NCBI GenBank assembly: GCA_009760885.1
Contig: CM019696.1
Span: forward strand, 43,494,358-43,558,357
Length of the DNA stretch: 64,000 nucleotides
DNA from: Achatina immaculata
Lineage: Eukaryota > Mollusca > Gastropoda > Stylommatophora > Achatinidae
Direction of reading: 5' to 3'
Below the pieces are notes generated by a model. That model saw nothing but the letters and a program-made list of their open reading frames with translations, had not been told where the DNA came from and did not search any database. The position numbers were made by a program, and so were the translations under genes. Shown one piece after another: positions 20,839 through 32,752 of the stretch (the first letter of the stretch is position 1; each line of letters opens with the position of its first letter).

Positions 20839-20840
20839 CT
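20455..20840. repeat. Pyrimidine-rich simple repeats
   Basis: CT-rich sequence with pure TC runs at about 20639-20669 and 20800-20832. Its complement resembles the purine satellite at 17138-18350. Confidence 0.85.
20587..20632 (+). mobile_element. CR1-type 3' end remnant
   Basis: GAGCCTGCGTGCC, GTTCTTCACACTTTC and TAAATAAGCTGAAG match the complement of CR1-like 3' termini elsewhere in the window. Its 3' side runs into the TC-rich tract. Confidence 0.65.
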
Positions 20841-20859
20841 CATACATGACATTGCTGTC

Positions 20860-21124
20860 TGAGATAGACTTGGTGTCTGTGTTCTGATTCTCATATTTAT
20901 TACTCTGAGTAAGACTTAGGTCAAAGGATCACAGCTCCATTTCTCTAAATAAAGAGGCTTGTGAGGATTCTCGGGCCACGAATGGCAAGATTTATGAGCA
21001 TAAAGCGTCAGAGATTTGAATCAGAGCGTACATCACTCAACAGTTATCACAAAACTGCTCGTGGATAATTTGTTCATCTTCTTTCGCTGTCCTTCTATTT
21101 AGGAGTTGTCGCTGGAGTCGGGGA
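20860..21124. other. Non-satellite stretch, nothing recognised
   Basis: No ORF, RNA gene or repeat is evident in these bases. Confidence 0.5.
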
Positions 21125-22880
21125 GTAGGGTGGGATAGGGTGGAAGGTGAATAGGTGGGTATGAGAGTTGAAGAGAGTGGGAGTGGGTATGAGAGTTGAA
21201 GAGAGTGGGAGTGGGTATGAGAGTTGAAGAGAGTGGGAGTGAGTATGAGAGTTGAAGAGAGTGGGAGTGAGTATGAGAGTTGAAGAGAGTGGGAGTGGAT
21301 ATGAGAGCTGACGAGAGTGGGAGTGGGTATGAGGGTTGAAGAAATTTGGAGGGGGTATGAGAGTTGAAGAGAGTGGCAGTGGTTATGAGAGTTGAAGAGA
21401 GTGGGAGTGGGTATGCAAGTTGATTAGAGTGGGAGTGGGTATGAGAGTTGAAGAGAGTGGGAGTGGGTATGAGAGTTGAAAATAGTGGGAGTGGGTATGA
21501 GAGTTGAAGAGAGTGAGATTGTGTATTAGGGTTGAAGAGAGTGGGAGTGGGTATGAGAGTTGAAAAGAGAGTGGGAGTGGGTATGAGAGTTGAAAAGAGT
21601 GGGAGTGGGTATGCAGGTTAAAGAGAGTGGGAGTGGGTATGAGAGTTCAAAATATTGGGAGTGGTTATGAGAGTTGAAAATAGTCGGGGGTGGGTATGAG
21701 ATTTGTAAATATTGGGAGTGGGTATAAGAGCTGAAAAGAATGGGAGTGTGTATAAGAATTTTAAAAAGTGGGAGTGTGTATGAGAGTTGAAGAGAGTAGG
21801 AGTGGGTATGAGAGTTGAAGAGAGTGGGAGTGGGTATGAGAGTTGAAGAGAGTGGGAGTGGGTATGAGAGTTGAAAATAGTGGGAGTGAGTATGAGAGTT
21901 GAAGAGAGTGGGAGTGAGTATGAGAGTTGAAAAGAGAGTGGGAGTGGGTATGAGAGTTGAAAATAGTGGGAGTGGGTATGAGAGTTGAAGAGAGTGAGAT
22001 TGTGTATTAGGGTTGAAGAGAGTGGGAGTGGGTATGAGAGTTGAAAAGAGAGTGGGAGTGGGTATGGGAGTTGAAAAGAGTGGGAGTGGGTATGCAGGTT
22101 AAAGAGAGTGGGAGTGGGTATGAGAGTTCAAAATATTGGGAGTGGTTATGAGAGTTGAAAATAGTCGGGGGTGGGTATGAGAGTTGTAAATATTGGGAGT
22201 GGGTATAAGAGCTGAAAAGAATGGGAGTGTGTACAAGAATTTTAAAAAGTGGGAGTGTGTATGAGAGTTGAAGAGAGTAGGAGTGGGTATGAGAGTTGAA
22301 GAGAGTGGGAGTGGGTATGAGAGTTGAAGAGAGTGGGAGTGGGTATGAGAGTTGAAAATAGTGGGAGTGGGTATGAGAGTTGAAGAGAGTGGGAGTGAGT
22401 ATGAGAGTTGAAAAGAGAGTGGGAGTGGGTATGAGAGTTGAAGAGAGTGGGAGTGAGAATGAGAGCTAAAAATGGTGGGAGTGGGTATTAGAGTTGAAGA
22501 GAGTGGGAGTGGGTATGAGAGTTGAAAAGAGAGTGGGAGTGGGTATGCAAGTTGAAGAGAGTGGGAGTGGGTATGAGAGTTGAAGAGCGTGGGAGTGGGT
22601 ATGAGAGTTGAAGAGAGTGGGATTGTGTATGAGAGTTGAAGAGAGTGGGAGTGGGTATGAGAGTTGAAGAGAATGGGAATGGGTATGAGAGTTCAAAATA
22701 TTGGGAGTGGTTATGAGAGTTGAAAATAGTGGGGGTGGCTATGAAAGTTGTAAGTACTGGGAGTGGGTATAAGAGTTGAAAAGAATGGGAGTGTGTATGA
22801 GAATTTTAAAAAGTGGGAGTGTGTATGAGAGTTGAAGAGAGTGGGAGGAGTTATGAGAGTTGTAGAGAGTGGGAGCACTA
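21125..22880. repeat. 28-bp purine-rich satellite with ~480-bp higher-order repeat
   Basis: Units contain AGTTGAAGAGAGTGGGAGTG and GGTATGAG. A block with several diagnostic variants (GAGATTGTGTATTAGG, then AAAATAGTCGGGGGTGGG) occurs at about 21480-21950 and again about 480 bp later, equal to about 17 units. Confidence 0.93.
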
Positions 22881-23559
22881 ACTAAAACCGATTTGCTGGA
22901 GTTGGTCCCTCTTCTCGCAGACGATATCTGAGACAGGTAGTTGTGTTGTATCTCTTTATCACTTTCAGGTAGTTGCGTTGTATCTCTTTTTCACTTTCAA
23001 GTAATTTCGTTGGGTCAGTAATCACTTTGAAGTCTCATCACTTTAGGGAAGATGCAACCTGCCATCTTTCCTATGACACAAACGCCTGACTGAGCAGTGA
23101 AATACTTCGCTCGTGACAACTAGATGATTTTTTTATGTTGTCTGTGTCAGGGTGATATCTATGTATATTCTTTTTTAATAGATAGCGTTTTCGACAATCA
23201 AGATCAGAAAGTTATCAATGTGTCCTGTTTCCATAAAATAAGAAAATTATCCACGTATCCTGGATCCATAAAATAAGAAAGTTATTAAGATGTGATATGT
23301 TGGTGTAAAGTGATGTGTATGCCGGAAGTCTGCACTGAATTGTTCACTTCCTGCAGTAGACGTGACATCATTCTATCATCAGCTTTTCTCTTCATAAACT
23401 CTCATATATCATTTTTCTGAGCGCCATTATCGTTTAAATTATCATCACCGAGTAATTACAGTCAGCATCTCACAGAACAAGTTCCAACCCCGCCCCTTCC
23501 CCTCTAACAGAATATGGATTTGCTGGGTGTCTTCCCCTGGACTGTGAAATTAAACTTAA
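22881..23559. other. Non-satellite stretch, no gene seen
   Basis: Ordinary AT-rich sequence. A short direct duplication with GTAGTTGCGTTGTATCTC and related words lies near 22938-23000, and another with CATAAAATAAGAAA near 23232-23282. I see no coding signal. Confidence 0.55.
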
Positions 23560-24210
23560 CTCCCTTGATAGTGTTTTGTTACAGGTAAAACTCGCCTTGA
23601 TTGTGTTCTGCTACAGGTAAAACTCGCCTTGATTGTGTTCTGCTACAGGTAAAACTCGCCTTGATTGTGTTCTGCTACAGGTAAAACTTGCCTTGATTGT
23701 GTTCTGCTACAGGTAAAACTCGCCTTGATTGTGTTCTGTTACAGATAAAACTCGCCTTGATTGTGTTCTGCTACAGGTAAAACTCGCCTTGATTGTGTTC
23801 TGTTACAGGTAAAACTCGCATTGATTGTGTTCTGTTACAGGTAAAACTCGCACTGATTGTGTTTTGTTACAGGTAAAACTCGCATTGCATGTGTTTTGTT
23901 ACATGTAAAACTCGCAATGATTGTGTTTTGTTACAGGTAAAACTCGCAATGGTTGTGTTGTGTTACAGGTAAAAGTAGCAATGGTTGTGTTTTGTTACAG
24001 GTAAAAGTTTCCTTGATTGTGTTTTGTTACAAGTAAAACTTGCCTTGGTTGTGTTTTGTTACAAGTAAAACTTGCCTTGGTTGTGTTTTGTTACAGGTAA
24101 AACTTGCCTTGGTTGTGTTTTGTTACAGGTAAAACTTGCCTTGGTTGTGTTTTGTTACAGGTAAAACTTGCCTTGGTTGTGTTGTGTTACAAATAAAACT
24201 TGCCTTGAAG
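23560..24210. repeat. 32-bp satellite carrying splice-like words
   Basis: About 20 units contain CTACAGGTAAAACTCGCCTT and GATTGTGTTCTG. Every unit has CAG|GTAAAA, which resembles a 3' splice site immediately followed by a 5' splice site. The left half has CTGCTACAG and the right half TTGTTACAG, so two unit families meet near 23800. Confidence 0.95.
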
Positions 24211-24315
24211 TTAGACTCACAAGATCTCGTGTTGTGAGCGTTTGTCAGCGCGAGAACTGTTGGAAAACCTGGTGGACTGATGTTTCAACCTGGGTCCTAT
24301 CACATGTATTATGTA

Positions 24316-24800
24316 CGATGAGTCGCGTCGTTTGTGATAAGCGTCAGCGTCGTTTGTGATAAGCGTCAGCGTCGTTTGTGATAAGCGTCAGCGTCGTTTG
24401 TGATAAGCGTCAGCGTCGTTTGTGATAAGCGTCAGCGTCGTTTGTGATAAGCGTCAGCGTCGTTTGTGATAAGCGTCAGCTTGTAATCTTGGTCAGCGTC
24501 GTTTGTGATAAGCGTCAGCGTCGTTTGTGATAAGCGTCAGCTTGTAATCTTGGTCAGCGTCGTTTGTGATAAGCGTCAGCTTGTAATCTTGGTCAGCGTC
24601 GTTTGTGATAAGCGTCAGCTTGTAATCTTGGTCAGCGTCGTTTGTGATAAGCGTCAGCTTGTAATCTTGGTCAGCGTCGTTTGTGATAAGCGTCAGCTTG
24701 TAATCTTGGTCAGCGTCGTTTGTGATAAGCGTCAGCTTGTAATCTTGGTCAGTCATGTGAGGTTGTGATAAGCGTCAGCTTGTAATCTTGGTCAGCCATG
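24316..24800. repeat. 22-bp array grading into a 39-bp composite array
   Basis: From 24316 to about 24485 a 22-bp unit (CGTCGTTTGTGATAAGCGTC plus AG) repeats about eight times. After that a 17-bp module CTTGTAATCTTGGTCAG is inserted between units, giving a 39-bp composite repeated about seven times. The 39-bp period leaves both strands open, which is not evidence for coding. Confidence 0.94.
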
Positions 24801-25060
24801 TGAGGTTGTGGCAAGCTCCTAGATAGAAGGGAGACACCACATACATAGGCTTGACAAAACTCCAGCCCAAGCAACGTTCCACTTTACTTGAAGGAGATAT
24901 GCAGTTTTTCTAGAGTCGCTCCGGCAGATGTTTCTCCCCTCATGTAGTCCTCATGTCCACTGTAATTGTGACTGTAAATATGTGAATGAAGGTATTTTTC
25001 CTCACATATTTGTTGAAAAAATGGAATTTATGCCTCATATTTTGATGAGAATTTCCTGAC
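24801..25060. other. Non-satellite stretch, nothing recognised
   Basis: No ORF or repeat of note. Confidence 0.5.
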
Positions 25061-25290
25061 TTAAGTCAGAATAGGACATGCAATGAGAAGAGGGGGCATT
25101 GAAAATATTATAACAGGAAAAATAGAAGGAAGAAGATCAAGAGAAAGACCAAGAGAAATGATAATGGACAGTCTGACGGGATGGTGTGAGAGGAGATCAC
25201 CAACTGAACTGATGGCCTGCATGAAGGATCGGGTACCCTGGAGAAGCATAATAGCCAACGCCAATCGGCACGGCACCTGATGATGATGAT
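25061..25290 (+). mobile_element. 3' end of another LINE family
   Basis: The plus strand encodes MRRGGIENIITGKIEGRRSR followed by RERPREM, LTGWCERRSPTEL and WRSIIANANRHGT with a stop at about 25278. This matches the conserved C-terminal end of LINE proteins of the type GHIMR...TGKIEGRRGRGR...WR..VANA. A short GAT tail (TGATGATGATGATGAAG) follows directly, as expected for a genuine LINE 3' end. The copy is truncated to about 200 bp. It is distinct from the two main LINE families in the window. Confidence 0.85.
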
Positions 25291-25379
25291 GAAGTCTTGA
25301 TTTAAACCTTATTTTACTTTTACAAATATACATTAACCTGGTCTTCACATAACCGTCAACACAACATCAACTTCACTAT

Positions 25380-25600
25380 ATCCTGAACCTAACCTCACCT
25401 TCACATTAACCTCACCCCAATCTCACCTTCGTCCGCATCTAACATTTCGATCACCCTCACCGTACCCTCCCCATACCCTCACCCTCACCTTTACCTCACC
25501 CTCACCCTACCCTTATCCTCACTTTACCCTCACCCTGGACTTACCCTCACCATCACTTTATCCTCAGTCTCGCTTTACCCTCACATCGCCATATTCTCAT
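25380..25600. repeat. Degenerate CCCTCA-rich tract
   Basis: Irregular repetition of CCCTCA, CCTTA and CACCTT words without a fixed period. Confidence 0.7.
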
Positions 25601-25760
25601 CCTCCCCATACTCTCATCTACCCTCGCCTTACTGTCATCTACTCTCGCCTTACTCTCATCTACCCTCGCCATACTCTCATCTACCCTCCCCTTACTCTCA
25701 TCTACCCTCGCCATACTCTCATCTACCTTCCCCATACTCTCATCTATCCTCGCCTTACAT
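25601..25760. repeat. 21-bp minisatellite
   Basis: About seven units of CTCATCTACCCTCGCCATAC type, alternating CGCC/CCCC. The minus-strand frame reads MARVDES repeats, a by-product of the 21-bp period. Confidence 0.88.
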
Positions 25761-26089
25761 TCATTCTCTGACTGTTTTACATCTGTTTCCTGCGATATTT
25801 GATGATATTGGGTATAAAAGGAATTACTTACAAAAACTATCAAGACTGCTGTTATAAGCTATTACCGTTGATTATTGATGTGCAAGATTAAGATCCAAAT
25901 GATCTGAAGGATTATGACCAAATGGTCTGAAGGATTAAGACCATCATGCTTTGCTAATCTGATTCATGTTCGCTAACAAATTTAGAATGAATAAATTCAT
26001 ATCAAATTCTGAGTCATAAAATGCAATGGAACATTGTCAGTGAATGAGAAAAAGAGTTTCATAAATATGTCTGCTCAAAGTTCCTGGAA
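25761..26089. other. Non-satellite stretch, no gene seen
   Basis: Only a short direct repeat, AATGATCTGAAGGATTA / AATGGTCTGAAGGATTA near 25895-25940, was noticed. Confidence 0.5.
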
Positions 26090-26405
26090 TGTCAGCTCAA
26101 TCAGGCCTTTGAGAATGTCAGCTCCATCAGGCCTTTGAGGATATCAGCTTAATCAGGCCTTTGAGAATGTCAGCTCCATCAGGCCTTTGAGGACGTCAGC
26201 TCCATCAGGCCTTTGAGAATATCAGCTTAATCAGGCCTTTGAGAATGTCAGCTCCATCAGGCCTTTGAGAATGTCAGCTCCATCAGGCCTTTGAGAATGT
26301 CAGCTCCATCAGGTCTTTGAGGACGTCAGCTCCATCAGGCCTTTGAAAATGTCAGCTCCATCAGGCCTTTGAGAATGTCAGCTCCATCAGGCATTTGAGG
26401 ACTTC
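26090..26405. repeat. 26-bp satellite
   Basis: About 12 units contain GAATGTCAGCTCCATCAGGC and CTTTGA. Some carry GGACGTCAGC or GGATATCAGC. Confidence 0.94.
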
Positions 26406-26459
26406 GTTCGGTGCTAGGAATTTATCTTTCACTTGAAACTAATCATTCTCAAATTTTGC

Positions 26460-29400
26460 TTGGGATCTGAGATAAGATCGTAGGGAGTGTCAGAGTGGAG
26501 GGGGGGGTCTGAGATAGGGTCGTGGGGAGTGTCAGAGTGGAGGGGAGGTCTGAGATAGGGTCGTGGGGAGTGTCAGAGTGGAGGGGGGTCTGAGATATGG
26601 TCGTGAGGAGTGTAAGATTGGAGGAAGGGTCTGAGATATGGTCGTGGGGAGTGTCAGAGTGGAGGGGGTCTGAGATAGGGTCGGGGAGTGTCAGAGTGGA
26701 GGGGGTCTGAGATATGGTCGTGGGGAGTGTCAGAGTGGAGGGGGTCTGAGATATGGTCGTGGGGAGTGTCAGAGTGGAGGGGGTCTGAGATATGGTCGTG
26801 GGGAGTGTCAGAGTGGAGGGAGGGTCTGAGATAGGGTCGTGGGGAGTGTCAGAGTGGAGTGGGGATCTGAGATAGGGTAGTGCGGAGTGTCAGAGTGGAG
26901 TGAGGGTCTGAGATAAGATCGTGGGGAGTGTCAGAGTGGAGGGGGGTCTGAGATAGGGTCGTGTGGAGTGTTAGAGTGGAAGGGGGTCTGAGATAGGGTC
27001 GTGTGGAGTGTAAGAGTGGAGGTTGGTCTGAGATAGGGTCGGGTGGAGTGTTAGAGTGGAGGGGGTCTGAGATAGGGTCGTGGGGAGTGTTAGAGTGAAG
27101 GGGGGTCTGAGATAGGGTCGTGTGGAGTGTAAGAGTGGAGGAGGGTCTGAGATAGGGTCGTGTGGAGTGTAAGAGTGGAGGGGAGGTTTGATATAGGCTC
27201 ATGGGGAGTGTAAAAGTGAAGGGGGGTCTGAGATAGGATCGTCGGTAGTGTCAGTTAGAGTGGAGCCGCGGGTCTCAGATAGGGTCGTGGGGAGTGTAAG
27301 TTAAAGTGGAGCGGGGGGGAGTCTGAGATAGGGTCGTGGGGAGTGCAAAATTAAAGTCGAGCGGGGATCTGAGATAGGGTCGTGGGGAGTGTCAGAGTGG
27401 ATGGGGGTCTGAGATAGGGTCGTGGGGAGTGTCAGTTAGAGTGGAGATAGGGATCTGAGATAAGGTCGTGGGGAGTGTAAGATAAAGTGGAGTGGGGGGT
27501 CTGAGATAGGTTCGTGGTGAGTGTAAGTTAAAGTGAAGCGGGGGTCTGATACAAGGGCGTGTGGATTGTAAGTTAAAGTGGAGCAGGGGGTCTGAGATAG
27601 GGTCGTGGGGAGTGTAAGATAAAGTGGAGCGAGGGGTCTGAGTTAGGGTCGTGGGGAGTGTAAGTTAAAGTGGAACGGGGGGAGGGGGTCTGAGATAGGG
27701 TCGTGGGGAGTGTCAGTTAAAGTGGAGCAGGGGGTCTGAGATAGGGTCGTGGGGAGTGTAAGTTTGAGTGGAGGTAGGGGCTAAGATAGGGTCGTGGGGA
27801 GTGTAAGTTAGAATGGAGGTAGAGATCTGAGATAGGGTCGTGGGGAGTGTAAGTTAAAGTGGAGGGGGGGTTCTGAGATAGGGTCGTGGGAAGTGTCAGT
27901 TAGAGTGGAGGGGGTCTGAGATAGGGTCTTGGGGAGTGGAAGTTAAAGTGGAGCGGTGGGTCTGAGATAGGGTCTTTTGAAGTGTAAGTTAAATTGGAGC
28001 CGGGGGTCTGAGTTAGGGTCGTGTGGAGTATAAGTTAGAGTGGAGGGGGGGGGGTTCTGAGATAGTGTCGTGTGGAGTGTAAGTTAGAGTGGAGGGGGGG
28101 TTCTGAGATAGGGTCGTGTGGAGTGTAAGTTAAAGTGGAACGGGGGGTCTGAGATAGGGTCTTGGTAGTGTAAGTTAGAGTGGGGGGAGGTTCTGAGATA
28201 GCGTCGTGGGGTTTGTAAGTTAAAGTGGAAGGGGGGTTCTGAGATAGGGTCGTGGGGAGTGTAAGTTGAAGTGGAAGGGGGGTTCTGAGATAGGATCGTT
28301 TGGAGTGTAAGTTAGAGTGGGGGGGGGGGTCTGATATAGTGTCGAGGGTAGTGTATATTAGAGTGAAGGGGGGGGGTCAGAGATAGGGCTGTATGGAGTG
28401 TACGTTAGAGTGGAGGGGTGTCTGAGATAGAGTCGTGTGGAGTGTCTGTTAGAGTGGAGTGGGTGTCTGAGATAGGGTCGTGGGGAGTGTAAGTTAGAGT
28501 GGATGCGGTGTCTGAGATGGGATCGTGGGAAGTGTAATTTAGAGTGGAGAGGGTCTGAAATAGGGTCATGGGGAGTGTAATTTAGAGTGGAGGGGGTCTG
28601 AGATAGTGTCATGGGGAGTGTAAGTTAAAGTGGGGGTGTGTCTGAGATAGTGTCTTGGGGATTGTAAGTTAGAGTGGACGGGGTCTGAGATAGGGTCATG
28701 GGGAGTGTAATTTAGAGTGGAAAGCGGTCGGAGATAAGGTCGTGGTGTGTGTAAGTTATAGTGGAAGAGGTAGTTTAGATATGGTCGTGGGGGAGTGTAA
28801 GTTAGATTGGAGGGGGGTCTGAGATAGGGTCGTGGGGAGTGTAAGTTAGAGTATTGGGACGTTATGAGATAGGATCGTGGGGAGTATAAGTTAGAGTGAA
28901 GTGGGGTCTGAGATAGGGTTTTGGGTAGTGTAAGTTAGAGTGTAGGGGGAGTCAGAAATAGGGTTGTTGGTAGTGTAAGTTAGAGTATGGGGGGGGGGGG
29001 TCTGATGTAGGGTCGTGGGGAGTATCAGTTATAGTGGAGGGGTGTCTGAGAAAGGGTCGTGGGGAGTGTAATTTAGAGTGGATGGGGTGGTCTGAGATAG
29101 AGTCGTGGGGAGTGTAAATTAGAGTGGATCGGGTGTCTGAGATAGGGTCGTGGGGAGTATAAGTTAAAGTGGGGTGTGTCTGAGATAGTGTCTTGGGGAT
29201 TGTAAGTTAGAGTGGACGGGGTCTGAGATAGGGTCATGGGGAGTGTAATTTAGAGTGGAAAGCGGTCGGAGATAAGGTCGTGGTGTGTGTAAGTTATAGT
29301 GGAAGAGGTAGTTTAGATATGGTCGTGGGGAGTGTAAGTTAGATTGGAGGGGGTCTGAGATAGGGTCGTGGGGAGTGTAAGTTAGAGTATTGGGACGTTA

Positions 29401-31580
29401 TGAGATAGGATCGTGGGGAGTATAAGTTAGAGTGAAGTGGGGTCTGAGATAGGGTTTTGGGTAGTGTAAGTTAGAGTGTAGGGGGAGTCAGAAATAGGGT
29501 TGTTGGTAGTGTAAGTTAGAGTATGGGGGGGGGGGGTCTGATGTAGGGTCGTGGGGAGTATCAGTTATAGTGGAGGGGGTGTCTGAGAAAGGGTCGTGGG
29601 GAGTGTAATTTAGAGTGGATGGGGTGGTCTGAGATAGAGTCGTGGGGAGTGTAAATTAGAGTGGATCGGGTGTCTGAGATAGGGTCGTGGGGAGTATAAG
29701 TTAGTGGAGGGGGGGTTCTGAGATAGGGTAGTGGGGAGTGTAAGAGTGGCAGGTGGGGTTCTGAGATAGGGTAGTGGGAAGTGTAAGATAGAGTGAAGTG
29801 GTGGTATGAGATAGGGTCCTGGGGAGTGTAAGATAGAGCGGTGGTGGGGTTGAGATAGGGTCGTGGGGGAGTTTAAGATGTGGAGGGGGTCTGAAATAGG
29901 GTCGTAGGAAGTGTAAGATAGAGTGGAGGGGTTGTCTGAGATAGGGTCGTGGGGATTGTGAGTAGACGGGGTCTGAGATAGGGTCATGGGGAGTGTAATT
30001 TAGAGTGGAAAGCGGTCGGAGATAAGGTCGTGGTGTGTGTACGTTATAGTGGAAGAGGGAGTTTAGATATGGTCGTGGGGGAGTGTAAGTTAGAGTATAG
30101 GGAGGGTATGAGATAGGATAGTGGGGAGTATAAGTTAGAGTGAAGTGGGGTCTGAGATAGGGTTGTGGGTAGTGTAAGTTAGAGTGTAGGGAGAGTCAGA
30201 GATAGGGTTGTTGGTAGTGTAAGTTAGAGTATAAGGGGGTCTGATGTAGGGTCGTGGGGAGTATAAGTTAGTGGAGGGGGGCTTCTGAGATAGGGTATTT
30301 GGGAGCGTAAGTTAGAATGGGGGGGGGGGGGGTTCTGAGATAGGGTCGTGGGGAGTGTAATTTAGAGTGGAGAGGGGTCTGCGATAGGGTCGTGGGAAGT
30401 GTACGTTAGAGTGAAAGGGGGGGGGGGTCTGAGATAGGGTCGTGGGGAGTATAAAGTTAGAGTGAAAGGGGGGGGGGGGGTCTGAGATAGAGTCGTGGGG
30501 AGTATAAAGTTAGAGTGAAAGGGGGGGGGGGGTGTCTGAGATAGAGTCGTGGAGAGTATAAAGTTAGAGTGAAAGGGGGGGTCTGAGATAGAGTCGTGGA
30601 GAGTATAAAGTTAGAGTGAAAGGGGGGGTCTGAGATAAGAGTCGTGGAGAGTATAAAGTTAGAGTGAAAGGGGGGGTCTGAGATAGAGTCGTGGAGAGTA
30701 TAAAGTTAGAGTGAAGGGGGGGTCTGAGATAGAGTCGTGGAGAGTATAAAGTTAGAGTGAAAGGGGGGGGGGGAGTCTGAGATAGAGTCGTGGAGAGTAT
30801 AAAGTTAGAGTGAAAGGGGGGGGGGGTCTGAGATAGAGTCGTGGAGTATAAAGTTAGAGTGAAAGGGGGGGTCTGAGATAGAGTCGTGGGGAGTATAAAG
30901 TTAGAGTGAAAGGGGGGGGGTCTGAGATAGAGTCGTGGAGAGTATAAAGTTAGAGTGAAAGGGGGGGGGGGGTCTGAGATAGAGTCGTGGAGAGTATAAA
31001 GTTAGAGTGAAAGGGGGGGGGGGTCTGAGATAGAGTCGTGGAGAGTATAAAGTTAGTGAAAGGGGGGGGGGGGTCTGAGATAGAATCGTGGAGAGTATAA
31101 AGTTAGAGTGAAGGGGGGGTCTGAGATAGAGTCGTGGAGAGTATAAAGTTAGAGTGAAAGGGGGGGGGGGGTCTGAGATAGAGTCGGGGGAGTATAAAGT
31201 TAGAGTGAAAGGGGGGGGGGGGTCTGAGATAGAGTCGTGGGGAGTATAAAGTTAGAGTGAAAGGGGGGGGGGTCTGAGATAGGGTCGTGGGGAGTATAAA
31301 GTTAGAGTGAAGGGGGAGTCTGAGATAGGGTCGTGGGGAGTATAAAGTTAGAGTGAAAGGGGGGGTCTGAGATAGAGTCGTGGAGAGTATAAAGTTAGAG
31401 TGAAAAGGGGGGGGGGGTCTGAGATAGAGTCGTGGGAAGTATAAAGTTAGAGTGAAAGGGGGGGGGTCTGAGATAGAGTCGTGGAGAGTATAATGTTAGA
31501 GTGAAAGGGGGGGTCTGAGATAGGGTCGTGGGGAGTATAAAGTTAGAGTGTAAGGGGGGGGGGGGTCTGAGATAGGGTCG
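26460..31580. repeat. 5-kb G-rich satellite, units about 38-50 bp
   Basis: The common core is GTCTGAGATAGGGTCGTGGG followed by GAGTGTAAGTTAGAGTGG. Three zones follow one another: 26460-27230 with GAGTGTCAGAGTGGAGG, 27230-30380 with GTAAGTTAAAGTGG, and 30380-31560 with AGTATAAAGTTAGAGTGAAA followed by a G run of 7 to about 14. In the middle zone blocks at about 28625-29150 and 29163-29690 are copies offset by about 538 bp, with a partial third copy from about 29950. Confidence 0.95.
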
Positions 31581-31945
31581 TTGGGATCTGAGTTGCAGAA
31601 GTCTGATTTGGGGTCATGGAGTTTGAGATATGGACATGAGAAAAAAATGACGCGATTGTAAGATGATCTGACACTTTGATGTGACATTTAAATATAAACA
31701 TGACAAAGATTAGACGTGAAGGAGTATTCCTTTTTCTTAATGCCGTGTAGTGAGAAACTTGAACGACATATATGATGGAATCTCTATAGACAGTCACTGA
31801 ATGTTGATGACGATGATGCTGTTTGAAAAATGTTTCTAGTGGAACAAGAAGTTGTAGTTAGATTCTTCAGACTACTACTCAGATAAGAAAGGTTCTATCT
31901 GGAAGTCTTATCAGTTTAGTTTCAACTTTATTCACAAGAATCTAA
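31581..31945. other. Non-satellite stretch, no gene seen
   Basis: Unique-looking sequence between two arrays. No coding signal beyond short random frames. Confidence 0.5.
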
Positions 31946-32752
31946 ACATACCCAGGCTCTCAACAACTCCATGTAGACAACAGCAACATACCCAGGCTCT
32001 CAACAACTCCACGTAGACAACAGCAACATACCCAGGCTCTCAACAACTCCATGTAGACAACAGCAACATACCCAGGCTCTCAACAACTCCATGTAGACAA
32101 CAGCAACATACCCAGGCTCTCAACAACTCCATGTAGACAACAGCAACATACCCAGGCTCTCAACAACTCCACGTAGACAACAGCAACATACCCAGGCTCT
32201 CAACAACTCCACGTAGACAACAGCAACATACCCAGGCTCTCAACAACTCCACACATACCCAAGCTCTCAACAACTCCACACATACCCAGGCTCTCAACAA
32301 CTCCACATAGACAACAGCAACATACCCAGGCTCTCAACAACTCCACACATACCCAGGCTCTCAACAACTCCACACATACCCAGGCTCTCAACAACTCCAC
32401 ACATACCCAGGCTCTCAACAACTCCACGTAGACAACAGCAACATACCCAGGCTCTCAACAACTCCACACATACCCAGGCTCTCAACAACTCCACATAGAC
32501 AACAGCAACATACCCAGGCTCTCAACAACTCCACATAGACAACAGCAACATACCCAGGCTCTCAACAACTCCACATAGACAACAGCAACATACCCAGGCT
32601 CTCAACAACTCCACGTAGACAACGGCAACATACCCAGGCTCTCAACAACTCCACATAGACAACAGCAACATACCCAGGCTCTCAACAACTCCACGTAGAC
32701 AACAGCAACATACCCAGGCTCTCAACAACTCCACATAGACAACAGCAACATA
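31946..32752. repeat. Mixed 40-bp and 27-bp satellite
   Basis: All units start ACATACCCAGGCTCTCAACA followed by ACTCC. Long units add a 13-bp module (GTAGACAACAGCA type) that short units lack. Reading left to right I count about seven long, two short, one long, three short, one long, one short, then about seven long units. Confidence 0.93.

Noticed and set aside
25380..25600. Telomere-like CCCTCA repeats
   Set aside because: The words are irregular, do not form a fixed hexamer, and are not the usual CCCTAA. No capping or terminal context is present.
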